A stretch of DNA of 64,000 nt, taken from NCBI GenBank assembly GCA_017446045.1, contig JAFSRP010000018.1, positions 1-64,000 on the forward strand, in the 5' to 3' direction. The notes under the pieces were generated by a model. The model was not told where the DNA came from, did no database searches, and saw nothing but the letters and a program-made list of their open reading frames with translations. The DNA comes from Lachnospiraceae bacterium (GTDB lineage Bacteria > Bacillota > Clostridia > Lachnospirales > Lachnospiraceae). The position numbers and the translations under genes were made by a program. How positions within the stretch are numbered: the first letter of the stretch is position 1; each line of letters begins with the position of its first letter. Below, one piece after another: positions 51,951 to 61,143 of this stretch.

Positions 51951-52841
51951 ATGCCGGAGATCAGAAGCATGACCGGTTTCGGACGCGCAGAAACCGTAAC
52001 AGATGATTACCGTATTCTCGTTGAGATGAAATCCGTCAACCACCGGTACCTTGATCTTTCCATAAAAATGCCGCGCCGCTTTAATTGTTTCGAGGCGCGT
52101 CTGCGTCAGCTGCTGAAAGAGTATATTGAACGCGGAAAGACAGATGTATACATTACCTTTGATGATTATACAGAAGGAAGCAGACGCCTGATCTATAATC
52201 ACTCTCTTGCCGGGGAGTATCTGGCTCATTTGCGGCAGATGGAACAGGATTTCGGGATCTCCAATGACATCAACGCTTCTGTTTTAGCCCGCTTTCCGGA
52301 TGTTCTTGTAACTGAAGAAGGCAGTGACGATGAAGAGAAGCTGTGGGAACTTCTGGAGCCCGTCGTGCGGCAGGCGGTACAGAATTTCACCAACGAGCGC
52401 GAACGGGAAGGCGCCAATCTCAAAAAGGATCTGTTGGGCAAGCTCAGTCTCATCCAGGACTGCGTGGAGCAGATCATTGCTTTTTCGCCTTCTGTCGTCG
52501 AGGAGTACCGTACGCGTCTGTACAATAAGGTACGGGAGACACTTTCCGATGCCGGACTGACAGCCGATGAAGGACGAATCGTGACGGAAGTGACGATCTA
52601 TGCCGACAAGGTCTGCACAGATGAGGAAATGGTCCGCCTGCAGAGCCATACCGCCGCCATGCAGAAGAAGCTGCAGAAGGGCGGCAGCTGCGGACGTGAG
52701 CTTGACTTCATTGCACAGGAAATGAACAGGGAAGCCAATACGACATTGTCCAAGGCCAACAATCTGCAGATCGCCGATACAGCGATCGCGTTGAAGACGG
52801 CGATCGAAAAGGTACGTGAACAGGTGCAGAACATAGAATAA
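51951..52841 (+). CDS. YicC/YloC family endoribonuclease
   Basis: 296 residues. RSMTGFGRAE at the N-terminus, MKSVNHRYLDLSIKMPR near 25 and C-terminal GRELDFIAQEMNREANTTLSKA are the family signatures. YicC-type proteins act as endoribonucleases on small RNAs or mRNAs. yicC before gmk-rpoZ is conserved in Firmicutes; here the small remA/DUF370 gene that often lies between is absent. RBS AAGGAG. Confidence 0.93.
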   Translation: MPEIRSMTGFGRAETVTDDYRILVEMKSVNHRYLDLSIKMPRRFNCFEARLRQLLKEYIERGKTDVYITFDDYTEGSRRLIYNHSLAGEYLAHLRQMEQDFGISNDINASVLARFPDVLVTEEGSDDEEKLWELLEPVVRQAVQNFTNEREREGANLKKDLLGKLSLIQDCVEQIIAFSPSVVEEYRTRLYNKVRETLSDAGLTADEGRIVTEVTIYADKVCTDEEMVRLQSHTAAMQKKLQKGGSCGRELDFIAQEMNREANTTLSKANNLQIADTAIALKTAIEKVREQVQNIE

Positions 52842-52877
52842 AGCTTTATAGTTTTATAACATGAGCGAGGTGCATTC

Positions 52878-53564
52878 ATGAAAGATGAAAGAGACGAGCT
52901 GGGATTTCGCGAGCACCATCCTTTCCTGCGCAAAAAGGGAATGCTGGTCGTTATCTCCGGTTTTTCCGGATCCGGCAAAGGCACGCTGATGAAGCAGCTG
53001 ATGCAGAATTACGATTATTATTCTCTTTCTGTTTCCGCAACGACACGGGCTCCGCGTCCCGGTGAAGAAGAAGGCAGAGAATACTTCTTTGTTTCAAAAG
53101 AGCGGTTCATGGAAATGATCCAGAATGGAGAACTGCTCGAGTATGCCAAATATGTAGACAATTATTATGGCACGCCCAAAGCATATGTCGAACAGGAAAT
53201 GGCGAAAGGGAAGGATGTTATCCTGGAGATAGAGATGCAGGGCGCTCTCAAGATCAAGGCCCGTTATCCGGAATCTGTCCTGGTTTTCATTACACCTCCG
53301 ACGATCAGCGAGCTGATCGACAGGCTCCGGAAAAGGGGCACCGAGACCGAAGAGGTCATCAGAAAACGTCTTGAAAAGGCTGCCATGGAGGCAGAGGGTA
53401 TTGAGGCGTACGATTATATCCTGGTAAATGATAACCTGGACAAAACAGCGAAGCACCTGAATTACCTGATCCAGGACCAGCATATGCGGGTGCGAAGCCA
53501 GATCGAGTTTCTCGAACATATCCGCAAAGAACTTCGTGCAAACTACGCATCTATGAACAACTGA
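52878..53564 (+). CDS. gmk: guanylate kinase
   Basis: 228 residues. P-loop ISGFSGSGKGT near 25-35, SVSATTRAPRPGEEEGREYFF near 55 and LEIEMQGALKIK near 118. It converts GMP to GDP. The N-terminus is about 20 residues longer than usual; the start is supported by GAGGTG upstream of ATG 52878, while the internal ATG at 52941 has poor spacing. First of gmk-rpoZ-rimO. Confidence 0.96.
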   Translation: MKDERDELGFREHHPFLRKKGMLVVISGFSGSGKGTLMKQLMQNYDYYSLSVSATTRAPRPGEEEGREYFFVSKERFMEMIQNGELLEYAKYVDNYYGTPKAYVEQEMAKGKDVILEIEMQGALKIKARYPESVLVFITPPTISELIDRLRKRGTETEEVIRKRLEKAAMEAEGIEAYDYILVNDNLDKTAKHLNYLIQDQHMRVRSQIEFLEHIRKELRANYASMNN

Positions 53565-53601
53565 CAGAAGAGATAAAACGAAGAAAGAAGGAAATACTGT
53601 T

Positions 53602-53844
53602 ATGGCAATGCTTTATCCGACCTACAGGGATATTATCAATGAAGTCAATCGTGAGAGCGGCTCTGACGAACCGATCATCAGCAGCCGGTATTCCGTCGTC
53701 ATTGCGGCAGCGAAGAGAGCGAGGCAGCTCGTGGACGGGGCTCCGACTACAGAGGACCTGATCGACGATAAGCCGCTTTCCGCAGCTATTGATGAGCTGT
53801 ATACCGGTAAGATCAGGGTGACGCATTCGGAAAAGGACAACTGA
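53602..53844 (+). CDS. rpoZ: RNA polymerase omega subunit
   Basis: 80 residues. SSRYSVVIAAAKRARQLVDG is the omega signature that folds around the beta' C-terminus. It stabilises the polymerase and often contributes to the ppGpp site. The stop overlaps the rimO start by one base (TGATG). RBS AGAAGGA. Confidence 0.93.
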   Translation: MAMLYPTYRDIINEVNRESGSDEPIISSRYSVVIAAAKRARQLVDGAPTTEDLIDDKPLSAAIDELYTGKIRVTHSEKDN

Positions 53845-55301
53845 TGCCCGGATCCGGAAACGGAAAAAAGCATAAAGGATATGTGCATCTGATATCACTG
53901 GGATGTGATAAAAACCTTGCAGACTCTGAAAAAGTCCTGGCAATGATGCTTGAAGCGGGCTACAGATATACAGACGATCCTTACAGAGCCGATATCATCG
54001 TGGTCAATACCTGTTGTTTTATTAAAGACGCGAAAGAAGAAAGCGTTGAAACACTGATACAGGTGACCGACCTGAAACGGGAAAAAGAAGGACAGCCTCC
54101 GGTGATCATCGTGATGGGCTGTATGTCCGAACGTTACAGGGAAGAGATCCAGGAGACACTTCCCGAGATCGATATCGTGATGGGAGCCAATTCCTGGCAG
54201 GACATCATTGAAGTCTCAGACGCATATTTCAGGAAGCGAAGCGAGGCGGGAGATAATTCCGTTTTGCATATGCAGTCATTCCGGGATATTTCAGAAAATG
54301 TATTTCTGGAAAAGCCGGTTAAGGATCGCTTTATTACGGCAGGCGGACATTATGCGTATCTGAAGATCGCCGAGGGATGCGGCAAACACTGCACGTACTG
54401 CATCATCCCATCGCTGAAAGGGTCTTACCGTTCTGTTCCCATGGAAGATCTGACAGCGGAGGCAGAAGGACTTGCTGCACAGGGGGTCAGGGAATTGATC
54501 CTCATTGCACAGGAGACTACGCTCTACGGCGTGGATCTTTACGGCAGAAAGTGCCTTCCGGAGCTGCTGGAAAGGCTGAATGCCATCGATGGGATCCGAT
54601 GGATCCGCATTATGTACTGTTATCCGGAAGAGATCACCGATGAACTGACAGAGGCGATCCGTTCACTTCCGAAGGTATGTCATTATCTGGATATACCGAT
54701 ACAGCATGCTTCGGACCATATTTTGCGGCGCATGGCACGCCGGACGACACAGCAGGAGATCAGGGAACGACTCGGATATCTGAGAAAGAGGATCCCTGAT
54801 ATCGTGATCCGTACAACACTGATTTCTGGTTTTCCGGGGGAAACAGATCGTGATCATAAGATCCTTACTGAATTTGTTCGTGAAATGGAGTTTGACCGGC
54901 TCGGTGACTTCGAGTATTCAAGAGAAGAAGGAACCAAAGCCGCGCAATTTAGTCATCAGATTTCATCAAAAACCAAAGCAATAAGACGCGGTGAGATCAT
55001 GGAGATCCAACAGGGGATCGCTGCACGGAAAGCCTTGAGCAGGATCGGGCAGGTATACGAAGTCATGATCGAAGGACGTCTGACTGAAGATGCTCCATCC
55101 GAAGGGGATATGTTCCCGTTCGGCAATTCCTTTCCCGAAGGAAATGTTTACGTTGGGCGGACTTACATGGATGCACCGGATATTGACGGATTCATCTATG
55201 TTCGGACGGGACAGAAGCGGTATATGACAGGCGATATGATGAGAGTCCTGGTGACCGGTGCGCACGGTTATGATCTGCTGGGAGAGCCCGCGGACGTGTA
55301 A
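53844..55301 (+). CDS. rimO: ribosomal protein S12 methylthiotransferase RimO
   Basis: 485 residues. The N-terminal MTTase domain has SLGCDKNLADSEKVL and NTCCFIKDAKEES; the radical-SAM cluster motif is GCGKHCTYC near residue 178; the C-terminal TRAM domain follows from about 405. It adds a methylthio group to an aspartate of S12. It overlaps rpoZ by one base. Confidence 0.96.
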   Translation: MPGSGNGKKHKGYVHLISLGCDKNLADSEKVLAMMLEAGYRYTDDPYRADIIVVNTCCFIKDAKEESVETLIQVTDLKREKEGQPPVIIVMGCMSERYREEIQETLPEIDIVMGANSWQDIIEVSDAYFRKRSEAGDNSVLHMQSFRDISENVFLEKPVKDRFITAGGHYAYLKIAEGCGKHCTYCIIPSLKGSYRSVPMEDLTAEAEGLAAQGVRELILIAQETTLYGVDLYGRKCLPELLERLNAIDGIRWIRIMYCYPEEITDELTEAIRSLPKVCHYLDIPIQHASDHILRRMARRTTQQEIRERLGYLRKRIPDIVIRTTLISGFPGETDRDHKILTEFVREMEFDRLGDFEYSREEGTKAAQFSHQISSKTKAIRRGEIMEIQQGIAARKALSRIGQVYEVMIEGRLTEDAPSEGDMFPFGNSFPEGNVYVGRTYMDAPDIDGFIYVRTGQKRYMTGDMMRVLVTGAHGYDLLGEPADV

Positions 55302-55311
55302 GGAGCTTATG

Positions 55312-56001
55312 ATGCAAATGAATCTTCCAAATAAGCTGACTTGTCTCAGGGTATTGATGATACCCTTTTTTGTGATTTTTATGCTGCTCAGTATCGGGCA
55401 GGGTACCGGCGCGGCTGCGGTCGGCGGAACGATGCAGGAGATCCCGGAGACAGGCATGGTGCTGGCGCGTGAGGCGGCCGGTATCGCGGCGATGCGTGAA
55501 GCGGCAATGGCAGGAGAGAGCAGAGCGCTCTGGTTTACGGTGTTTCGCTGGATCTCCTTCGTGATTTTCTGTGCAGCTTCATTTACGGATTTCCTTGACG
55601 GACAGATCGCGCGCCGTTATAATCTGGTGACCGATTTCGGAAAGTTTATGGATCCGCTTGCGGATAAACTTCTCGTATGTTCCGCACTTATCCTGCTTAC
55701 AGCAGAGGGGTCCCTGGCCTCCTGGATCGTGATCATCATTATAGCGAGGGAGTTTATCATCAGTGGTTTTCGCCTTGTTGCAGCTGACAATGGGATCGTC
55801 ATCGCAGCCAGCTGGTGGGGCAAGTTCAAGACTGTGTCTCAGATGCTGCTGTGTATGGTCCTGATCCTTCCCAGACTGCCGCTGATACTTGGAAGGGGTC
55901 CGGTCATAGCTTTGACTTCTGTTGTTGTTCTGCTTACACTGATCTCGCTGATCGATTATATGAGAAAGAATATTCACGTGATCACGGAAGGCGGAATGTA
56001 A
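55312..56001 (+). CDS. pgsA: CDP-diacylglycerol-glycerol-3-phosphate 3-phosphatidyltransferase
   Basis: 229 residues. The CDP-alcohol phosphotransferase motif DG-AR-G-D-D appears as FLDGQIARRYNLVTDFGKFM followed by DPLADK. It makes phosphatidylglycerophosphate at the membrane. An insert of about 44 residues (29-72; GGTMQEIPETGMVLAREAAG and the following stretch) separates the first and second membrane segments and is not usual in PgsA. Three ATG codons occur at 55309, 55312 and 55318; 55312 is best spaced from AAGGAG. Confidence 0.92.
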   Translation: MQMNLPNKLTCLRVLMIPFFVIFMLLSIGQGTGAAAVGGTMQEIPETGMVLAREAAGIAAMREAAMAGESRALWFTVFRWISFVIFCAASFTDFLDGQIARRYNLVTDFGKFMDPLADKLLVCSALILLTAEGSLASWIVIIIIAREFIISGFRLVAADNGIVIAASWWGKFKTVSQMLLCMVLILPRLPLILGRGPVIALTSVVVLLTLISLIDYMRKNIHVITEGGM

Positions 56002-56025
56002 AGCAGAGCAGGAGTACCATCAGTT

Positions 56026-56970
56026 TTGTTATTTCTGACAATAATCAAATGGATAGGGATCTTGCTGCTCTGCCTGCTTATTCTCGTACTCATACTGGCA
56101 GGGCTGATTTTGTTTGTACCGATTCGGTACAGGGTGAGCGGGAGCTATCTGTCAGATGTGCCGGATGGTACAGCCAGGGCAGGTTGGCTTTTCAGGATGC
56201 TTCAGATCGTGGCAGCTTATCACCGCACACCGTCGAAAGGCTCCCCGGAAGGCGGATTCAGCGTTGTGATCAAAGTGTTTGGAATCCCTGTCAGGACCCT
56301 GGCCGGCGGGGATAAGAAAGAAACGAAGGACGAAGATCCGGGAGACATTGAGGCAATCGATATCAGACCGCCTGAAGATGACGAATTGCCGGCTTCGGCC
56401 GGCGCTCTGCCGACAGAGCCTGCGGCACCGTCCTCTGAAACTGCTGAACTGCCGCCCGAAGAAGACATAAGCCTTTCAGACCAGACGGAGCAGGAAGGGT
56501 TTACTCAAAGGCTGGCAAAGCGCGTTTCCGACGCATGGGAAAGCATCAGAACAACTGTAAAGTCTCTGGCGCAAATGGTGAAACAGCGTACAGATGGTGC
56601 CAAAAAGCTTGCAGAGCTCTGGAAAGCGCAAGAAAATCAGTCAGCGCTGAAACTTCTGAAGAAGGAGGCCCTGCTGCTCATTCATGAACTACTCCCGCGC
56701 AAAGGGCATGGGAGGATCATCCTTGGGACCGGTGATCCATATTCCACAGGACAGATCATGCAGGCTGCTGCATTTCTGTATCCAGTTTATAAGGATAATA
56801 TAGAAGTCATCCCGAAGTTTGATACTGCCGTGCATGATGCCGAAGGCGATCTGAAAGGCTCTGTCCGGCTTGCGGTCGTGGCCTGGGCTGTCGGGAGGGT
56901 CTTCTTTGATAAAAGACTCAGGAATCTTTACAGGAAGACGCGGTCGATCATAGAGAAAGAGATATTGTAG
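56026..56970 (+). CDS. DUF2953 domain-containing membrane protein
   Basis: 314 residues. One N-terminal membrane segment (about 2-27) is followed by IRYRVSGSYL, a charged Glu/Pro/Asp-rich linker (about 95-160), and a C-terminal helical domain ending LPRKGHGRIILGTGDPYSTGQ and AVGRVFFDKRLRNLYRK, typical of DUF2953. The family is regularly found directly before gerW (ytfJ), as here. No ATG is available near the start; TTG at 56026 is assumed, with AGGAG 12 bp upstream, so the start is uncertain. Confidence 0.8.
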   Translation: MLFLTIIKWIGILLLCLLILVLILAGLILFVPIRYRVSGSYLSDVPDGTARAGWLFRMLQIVAAYHRTPSKGSPEGGFSVVIKVFGIPVRTLAGGDKKETKDEDPGDIEAIDIRPPEDDELPASAGALPTEPAAPSSETAELPPEEDISLSDQTEQEGFTQRLAKRVSDAWESIRTTVKSLAQMVKQRTDGAKKLAELWKAQENQSALKLLKKEALLLIHELLPRKGHGRIILGTGDPYSTGQIMQAAAFLYPVYKDNIEVIPKFDTAVHDAEGDLKGSVRLAVVAWAVGRVFFDKRLRNLYRKTRSIIEKEIL

Positions 56971-56986
56971 AAACAGAGGTTTTGCT

Positions 56987-57478
56987 ATGGGAAAGATCAG
57001 CGACAATGTAAAAGTAGATTATAATCTGACCAATGACGGTCTCGGCGTCACTCTTCAGGCGTTGTTCAACGGCATGGAAGGGCTGATGCAGTCGAAGACT
57101 GTTGTCGGCGAGCCCATCCAGCTGGGAGACACGACGCTGGTCCCGTTGGTGGAAGTGTCTGCAGGCCTGGCGAGCGGCTCACTGAACAACAATGCAAAGA
57201 AAAACGGAGCAGGGGCTATGAGCGCAAAAATGTCGCCTGTCGCTATGCTTATCCTGCAGGATGGGAAGACCCGTCTGGTAAATGTGAAGAATCAGGATGT
57301 CCTCACACGCCTGCTTGATCTCATTCCGGAAGCGATCGATAAGATCGCCGGAGGTGCCGTAAGTCCGGAAGCAAGGAATACCGCAAAGGAAATGCTGCAG
57401 AGATCATCGTCAGATGAGGACGGGGTCCGGGATGCGCTACAGGAGGAGATAGAGATCATCGGTCCGGATGAAGATTGA
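56987..57478 (+). CDS. gerW: GerW family sporulation protein (YtfJ)
   Basis: 163 residues. DNVKVDYNLTNDGLGVTLQA is divergent, but GEPIQLGDTTLVPLVEVSAGL and KMSPVAMLILQDGKTRLVNV are typical of the YtfJ/GerW domain. In Bacillus it is needed for germination. Its presence suggests a spore-forming ancestry, though GerW homologues also persist in non-sporulating Lachnospiraceae. RBS AGAGG. 16 bp after the DUF2953 gene. Confidence 0.92.
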   Translation: MGKISDNVKVDYNLTNDGLGVTLQALFNGMEGLMQSKTVVGEPIQLGDTTLVPLVEVSAGLASGSLNNNAKKNGAGAMSAKMSPVAMLILQDGKTRLVNVKNQDVLTRLLDLIPEAIDKIAGGAVSPEARNTAKEMLQRSSSDEDGVRDALQEEIEIIGPDED

Positions 57479-57487
57479 ATCAGGAGA

Positions 57488-58984
57488 ATGAATATGCTAT
57501 ACCACAGCACAAGAAGCAGCCATGAGAAGGTTGGTTCCAAGGAAGCCATTCTTAAAGGGCTCTGTCCCGATGGCGGATTATATGTCAGTGATGACCTGAA
57601 GGATGCCGGACTGGACATGAAAGCGCTTATGGATCTGGATTATGAACAGATCGTTTTTGAGGTGTTCCGGGCACTGCTTACAGATTACAGCAAAGAAGAA
57701 CTGGAGGACTGCATCAGCAAGGCATACAGGGGCAAATTTGAAACAGAAGAGCTTACCCCGGTGACACCCATCGGCGGCCGCTATCTTCTTGAATTGTATC
57801 ACGGCCCGACTTCTGCTTTTAAAGACATGGCGCTCTGCATGCTCCCGCAGCTCATGAGCAAGGCGCTGAAAAAGGAAAAGGTGATGATACTCACCGCAAC
57901 GAGCGGGGACACCGGCAAGGCTGCCCTCGCAGGATTTATGGATGCGGAAAACATTGGCATCACGGTGTTTTACCCTCATGGCGGTGTAAGTGATATACAG
58001 TATCTCCAGATGGCGACAGCAGAGGGTGCCAATGTAAACGTGGCGGCGGTCAGGGGGAACTTTGATGACTGTCAGACAGGGGTGAAACAGATCTTTTCCC
58101 AGTGCTCCGACAGGATCAGGGAAGAAAAGGGCATCAGCCTGTCAAGCGCCAACTCCATCAATGTTGGCAGGCTTGTGCCGCAGATCGTTTATTATATCGA
58201 GGCTTATAAACAGCTGGTCTGCCGCGGCATCGTCAGTTTTGGCAACCGTATCGATTTCATCGTTCCTACCGGTAATTTCGGTGATATTCTGGCCGGGTAT
58301 TATGCAAAGACCCTGTGACTTCCTGTAGGACGACTGGTCGTGGCGTCCAACGAGAATAATGTCCTGACGGACTTCTTCACCACAGGCGTTTATCAGAAAA
58401 AGCGTCCGTTTGTAAAAACGATCTCCCCCAGCATGGATATACTGGTGTCTTCCAACTTGGAGCGTATGCTGTATTATGCCGCCGACGGAGACTGCGGCTA
58501 TGTCGCGGGACTGATGAAGGATCTTGCGGAAAAGGGCTGCTTTGAGGTTTCGGAGCAGGTGATGCGGAATCTGGATGAGACATTCGATGCGGCGTATGCA
58601 GATAATGAAGAGTCCAAAAGAGCGATCCGCGAAGCATGGGAAAAAGACGGAAGGCTGATCGACCCGCATACAGCTGTCGGCTACCGTGTCGCCCAGCTGA
58701 TGGATGAGGGGCGGAAAGACGCAGGCGAGCCGGTGGTCCCGACAGTGATCCTGTCCACAGCAAGTCCGTTCAAATTTGCAAAAGACGTATATGAAGCGAT
58801 CTTCGGCACCCTAGGAGACGATGCGGACGGGTTTGCATATATGGAGGCTCTTTCCGCAAAGACAGGGGTCCCTGTTCCTCAGCCGCTGGCGGAACTAAGA
58901 AAGAAACCTGTTCTGCACCGCAGTGTGGTGGATCCCGCAGAAATGGTCCGGTTTGTGGAAGATGGGCTGAAAGTCCTTAACTGA
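57488..58984 (+). pseudogene. thrC: threonine synthase interrupted by one in-frame TGA
   Basis: Read through, the frame would give 498 residues, the normal threonine synthase length. LYHGPTSAFKDMALCMLPQ near residue 100 holds the PLP lysine, and GNFGDILAGYYAKTL ends at a TGA (58316-58318). The same frame continues immediately with LPVGRLVVASNENNVLTDFF and runs to a normal stop. Homologues have glycine there, so a single GGA-to-TGA change explains the interruption. No frameshift is needed. Threonine synthase converts O-phosphohomoserine to threonine; if the stop is real the protein would end at residue 276, lacking part of the PLP domain. A sequencing error, a strain-specific mutation, or readthrough cannot be separated here. 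Confidence 0.9.
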
Positions 58985-59008
58985 CCACAACAGTTTCAAA
59001 GCGTTATG

Positions 59009-59040
59009 ATCACCCATCTTTGTCCGGGATGGGTGATTCT
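59009..59040 (+). terminator. hairpin after thrC
   Basis: Ten-bp stem ATCACCCATC/GATGGGTGAT followed by TCTTTAT. It ends 12 bp before the next ATG, so it may end thrC transcription or limit access to the MATE start. Confidence 0.6.
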
Positions 59041-59049
59041 TTATGAGAA

Positions 59050-60453
59050 ATGGAAGATATTACCAAGGTACAGACAAAAGAACAGCAGATCCGTCTGGCG
59101 ACCCGTATCGCGATCCCCGTGCTTCTGGAGAATCTGCTGATGACCCTTGTCAGTATCGTTGACACAGCTATGGTGGGATCGATCGGTGCCTATGCTACGA
59201 CCGCGGTTGCTTTGATCACGTCCCCGGGATGGCTGGTCAATGCGACTGTACAGGGATTCAACGCCGGGTGTTCCGTACTGGTTGCGCACAGGGTAGGCGC
59301 GGGTGACTGGGAGGGGGCGCGAAGAGGCGCGCGGGAATCCATGAAGATCGGCCTGTTCCTGGGTCTCTTTTTCTTTTCGGTATTTGAACTACTGTCAGTG
59401 AAGATCCCTGTCTGGATGGGAGGCGCTGAGGACATCTGCCCCATTTCCACGACTTATATCAGGATCATTGCTTTAGGCTATCCTCTGTATATCATGGGGC
59501 TTGCGACCTGCGGTGCGATCCGCGGAGCAGGCGATACTTCTACACCCATGAAGATCACGGCGCTTGCCAATCTTCTGAATATAATTTTTAACTTTCTGCT
59601 GATCTATCCTTCTCGAGAGATCGTGTTGGGTCCGGTCCGCTTTATGATGTGGGGAGCCGGATGGGGCGTAACGGGGGCGGCCGTGGCGACCGGTTTCTCC
59701 ACGGCAGTCTCCGGTGTCACTGCCCTTGTGATCATGCTGAGAAGAAAGAACGGTCTGTATATCCGTCTTGCCGAGAGTTTCCGTCTGATCCGGTCAGATA
59801 TGCGGGAGATACTTGAAGTGGCTCTTCCTACGGCAGGAGAAAGGCTGACGATCAATTTCGGCCAGGTCATGTATATCCGGATCATTTCTTCTCTGGGATC
59901 CGTCATGCTTGCCGCGCACCATATCGCGATCACTGCTGAAGCGATCTCATACAATCCCGGATATGGATATCAGGCCGCGGGCACGACACTGACCGGCCAA
60001 AGCATCGGCGCCAAGAATGAAAAGCTCGCCCACAGCTATGGTGCCATTATCATCTGGTCGGGAGTGGCTGTCATGTTTGTGACGGGTGCGCTGCTGGTGA
60101 TCCTGGCCAGGCCGTTTGTCAGCCTGTTCACACCCGATCCGGATGTTACGGAGTATGCAGCAATGGCTGAACGTATCGCAGGCGTAGCCCAGCCGTTCTT
60201 CGCTTTGTCGATCGTCGGTTCCGGTGTCTTACGGGGTCTGGGTGATGCGAAGATCACGATCCCGATCGCCATGCTCTGCATGTGGGCGATCCGCCTGCCT
60301 CTGGCACTGCTGTTCGTGCTTGTGTTTCATCTGGGACTTCGCGGCGCCTGGTATGCACTGCTGATCGATCTTGTACTTCGCGGCATCGTGACATTGTGGC
60401 GTTTCTATTCCGGACGGTGGAAAACGTTCCACTCCTGGATCACTGAAGAATAA
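59050..60453 (+). CDS. MATE family efflux transporter
   Basis: 467 residues, about twelve membrane segments. RIAIPVLLENLLMTLVSIVDT near residue 19 and LEVALPTAGERLTINFGQVM in the second half mark the two bundles. Closer in style to NorM/DinF-type members than the gene at 11773. Ribosome-binding site weak (GAGAA), and a hairpin precedes it. The phosphodiesterase follows after 19 bp. Confidence 0.92.
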   Translation: MEDITKVQTKEQQIRLATRIAIPVLLENLLMTLVSIVDTAMVGSIGAYATTAVALITSPGWLVNATVQGFNAGCSVLVAHRVGAGDWEGARRGARESMKIGLFLGLFFFSVFELLSVKIPVWMGGAEDICPISTTYIRIIALGYPLYIMGLATCGAIRGAGDTSTPMKITALANLLNIIFNFLLIYPSREIVLGPVRFMMWGAGWGVTGAAVATGFSTAVSGVTALVIMLRRKNGLYIRLAESFRLIRSDMREILEVALPTAGERLTINFGQVMYIRIISSLGSVMLAAHHIAITAEAISYNPGYGYQAAGTTLTGQSIGAKNEKLAHSYGAIIIWSGVAVMFVTGALLVILARPFVSLFTPDPDVTEYAAMAERIAGVAQPFFALSIVGSGVLRGLGDAKITIPIAMLCMWAIRLPLALLFVLVFHLGLRGAWYALLIDLVLRGIVTLWRFYSGRWKTFHSWITEE

Positions 60454-60472
60454 GAAGGAGGTTGGACTGACC

Positions 60473-61078
60473 ATGAAACTTATGATCGCATCGGATATAC
60501 ATGGTTCGACTTTATACTGTCGTGAACTGATGAGGGCTTTTGAACGGGAGGAGCCGGATCGTTTACTGCTTCTGGGCGACCTTCTGTATCACGGTCCCCG
60601 GAACGGACTTCCGGCGGAATATGATCCGAAAGAAGTGATCACGATGCTCAACAGCATCCGAGACCGCCTTCTTTGCGTCAGGGGCAACTGCGACGCTGAG
60701 ATCGATCAGCTGGTCCTGGAGTTTCCTATCATGGCAGAATACTGCATTCTGTACTGCGGCGGGCACATGGTCTTTGCTACTCACGGACATCATTTTCATA
60801 AGGATGCGCTGCCTCCGCTGCAGGCAGGAGATATCCTTCTTCACGGACATACTCATGTACCGGCCTGGGAGAAGCTTAGTGCCGGCAGCACGCAGAATGG
60901 GGCAGACCCCGAAGAAGCGTATGTATGGTATTTGAATCCCGGATCCGTATCCCTGCCGAAAGGCGGGAGCCTGCACGGATATATGGTCATGGAATCAGGC
61001 GGAGAAGATACCGGGAGCCGGACCGTGATCAGCTGGAAAGAGCTGGACGGAAACAAGTATCACGAGATCATCATATAA
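60473..61078 (+). CDS. YfcE-type phosphodiesterase
   Basis: 201 residues. Metallophosphoesterase motifs: ASDIHGS at residue 5, LLGDLLYHGPRN near 35, RGNCDAEID near 73, THGHHFH near 103 and LLHGHTHVPAW near 124. YfcE-like enzymes hydrolyse phosphodiesters with Mn2+. The natural substrate is unknown. AAGGAGG gives a strong start. Confidence 0.92.
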   Translation: MKLMIASDIHGSTLYCRELMRAFEREEPDRLLLLGDLLYHGPRNGLPAEYDPKEVITMLNSIRDRLLCVRGNCDAEIDQLVLEFPIMAEYCILYCGGHMVFATHGHHFHKDALPPLQAGDILLHGHTHVPAWEKLSAGSTQNGADPEEAYVWYLNPGSVSLPKGGSLHGYMVMESGGEDTGSRTVISWKELDGNKYHEIII

Positions 61079-61088
61079 AGAACAATAT

Positions 61089-61127
61089 AAAGCCCATGCA
61101 GCTGCGTTAAACAGTGCATGGGCTTTT
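61089..61127. terminator. bidirectional terminator between the phosphodiesterase and the activase
   Basis: Twelve-bp stem AAAGCCCATGCA/TGCATGGGCTTT with a 14-nt loop, followed by TTCAT; the flanking genes converge. Confidence 0.88.
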
Positions 61128-61143
61128 CATACGCCGGGTCAGA

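Noticed and set aside
57488..58984. thrC as a selenoprotein or as a genome with TGA read as glycine
   Set aside because: TGA is the ordinary stop of many intact genes in the window, and the position is glycine in homologues, not cysteine. A point mutation is simpler.
57488..58984. thrC as a frameshifted gene
   Set aside because: Both parts are in the same frame, so no insertion or deletion is involved.
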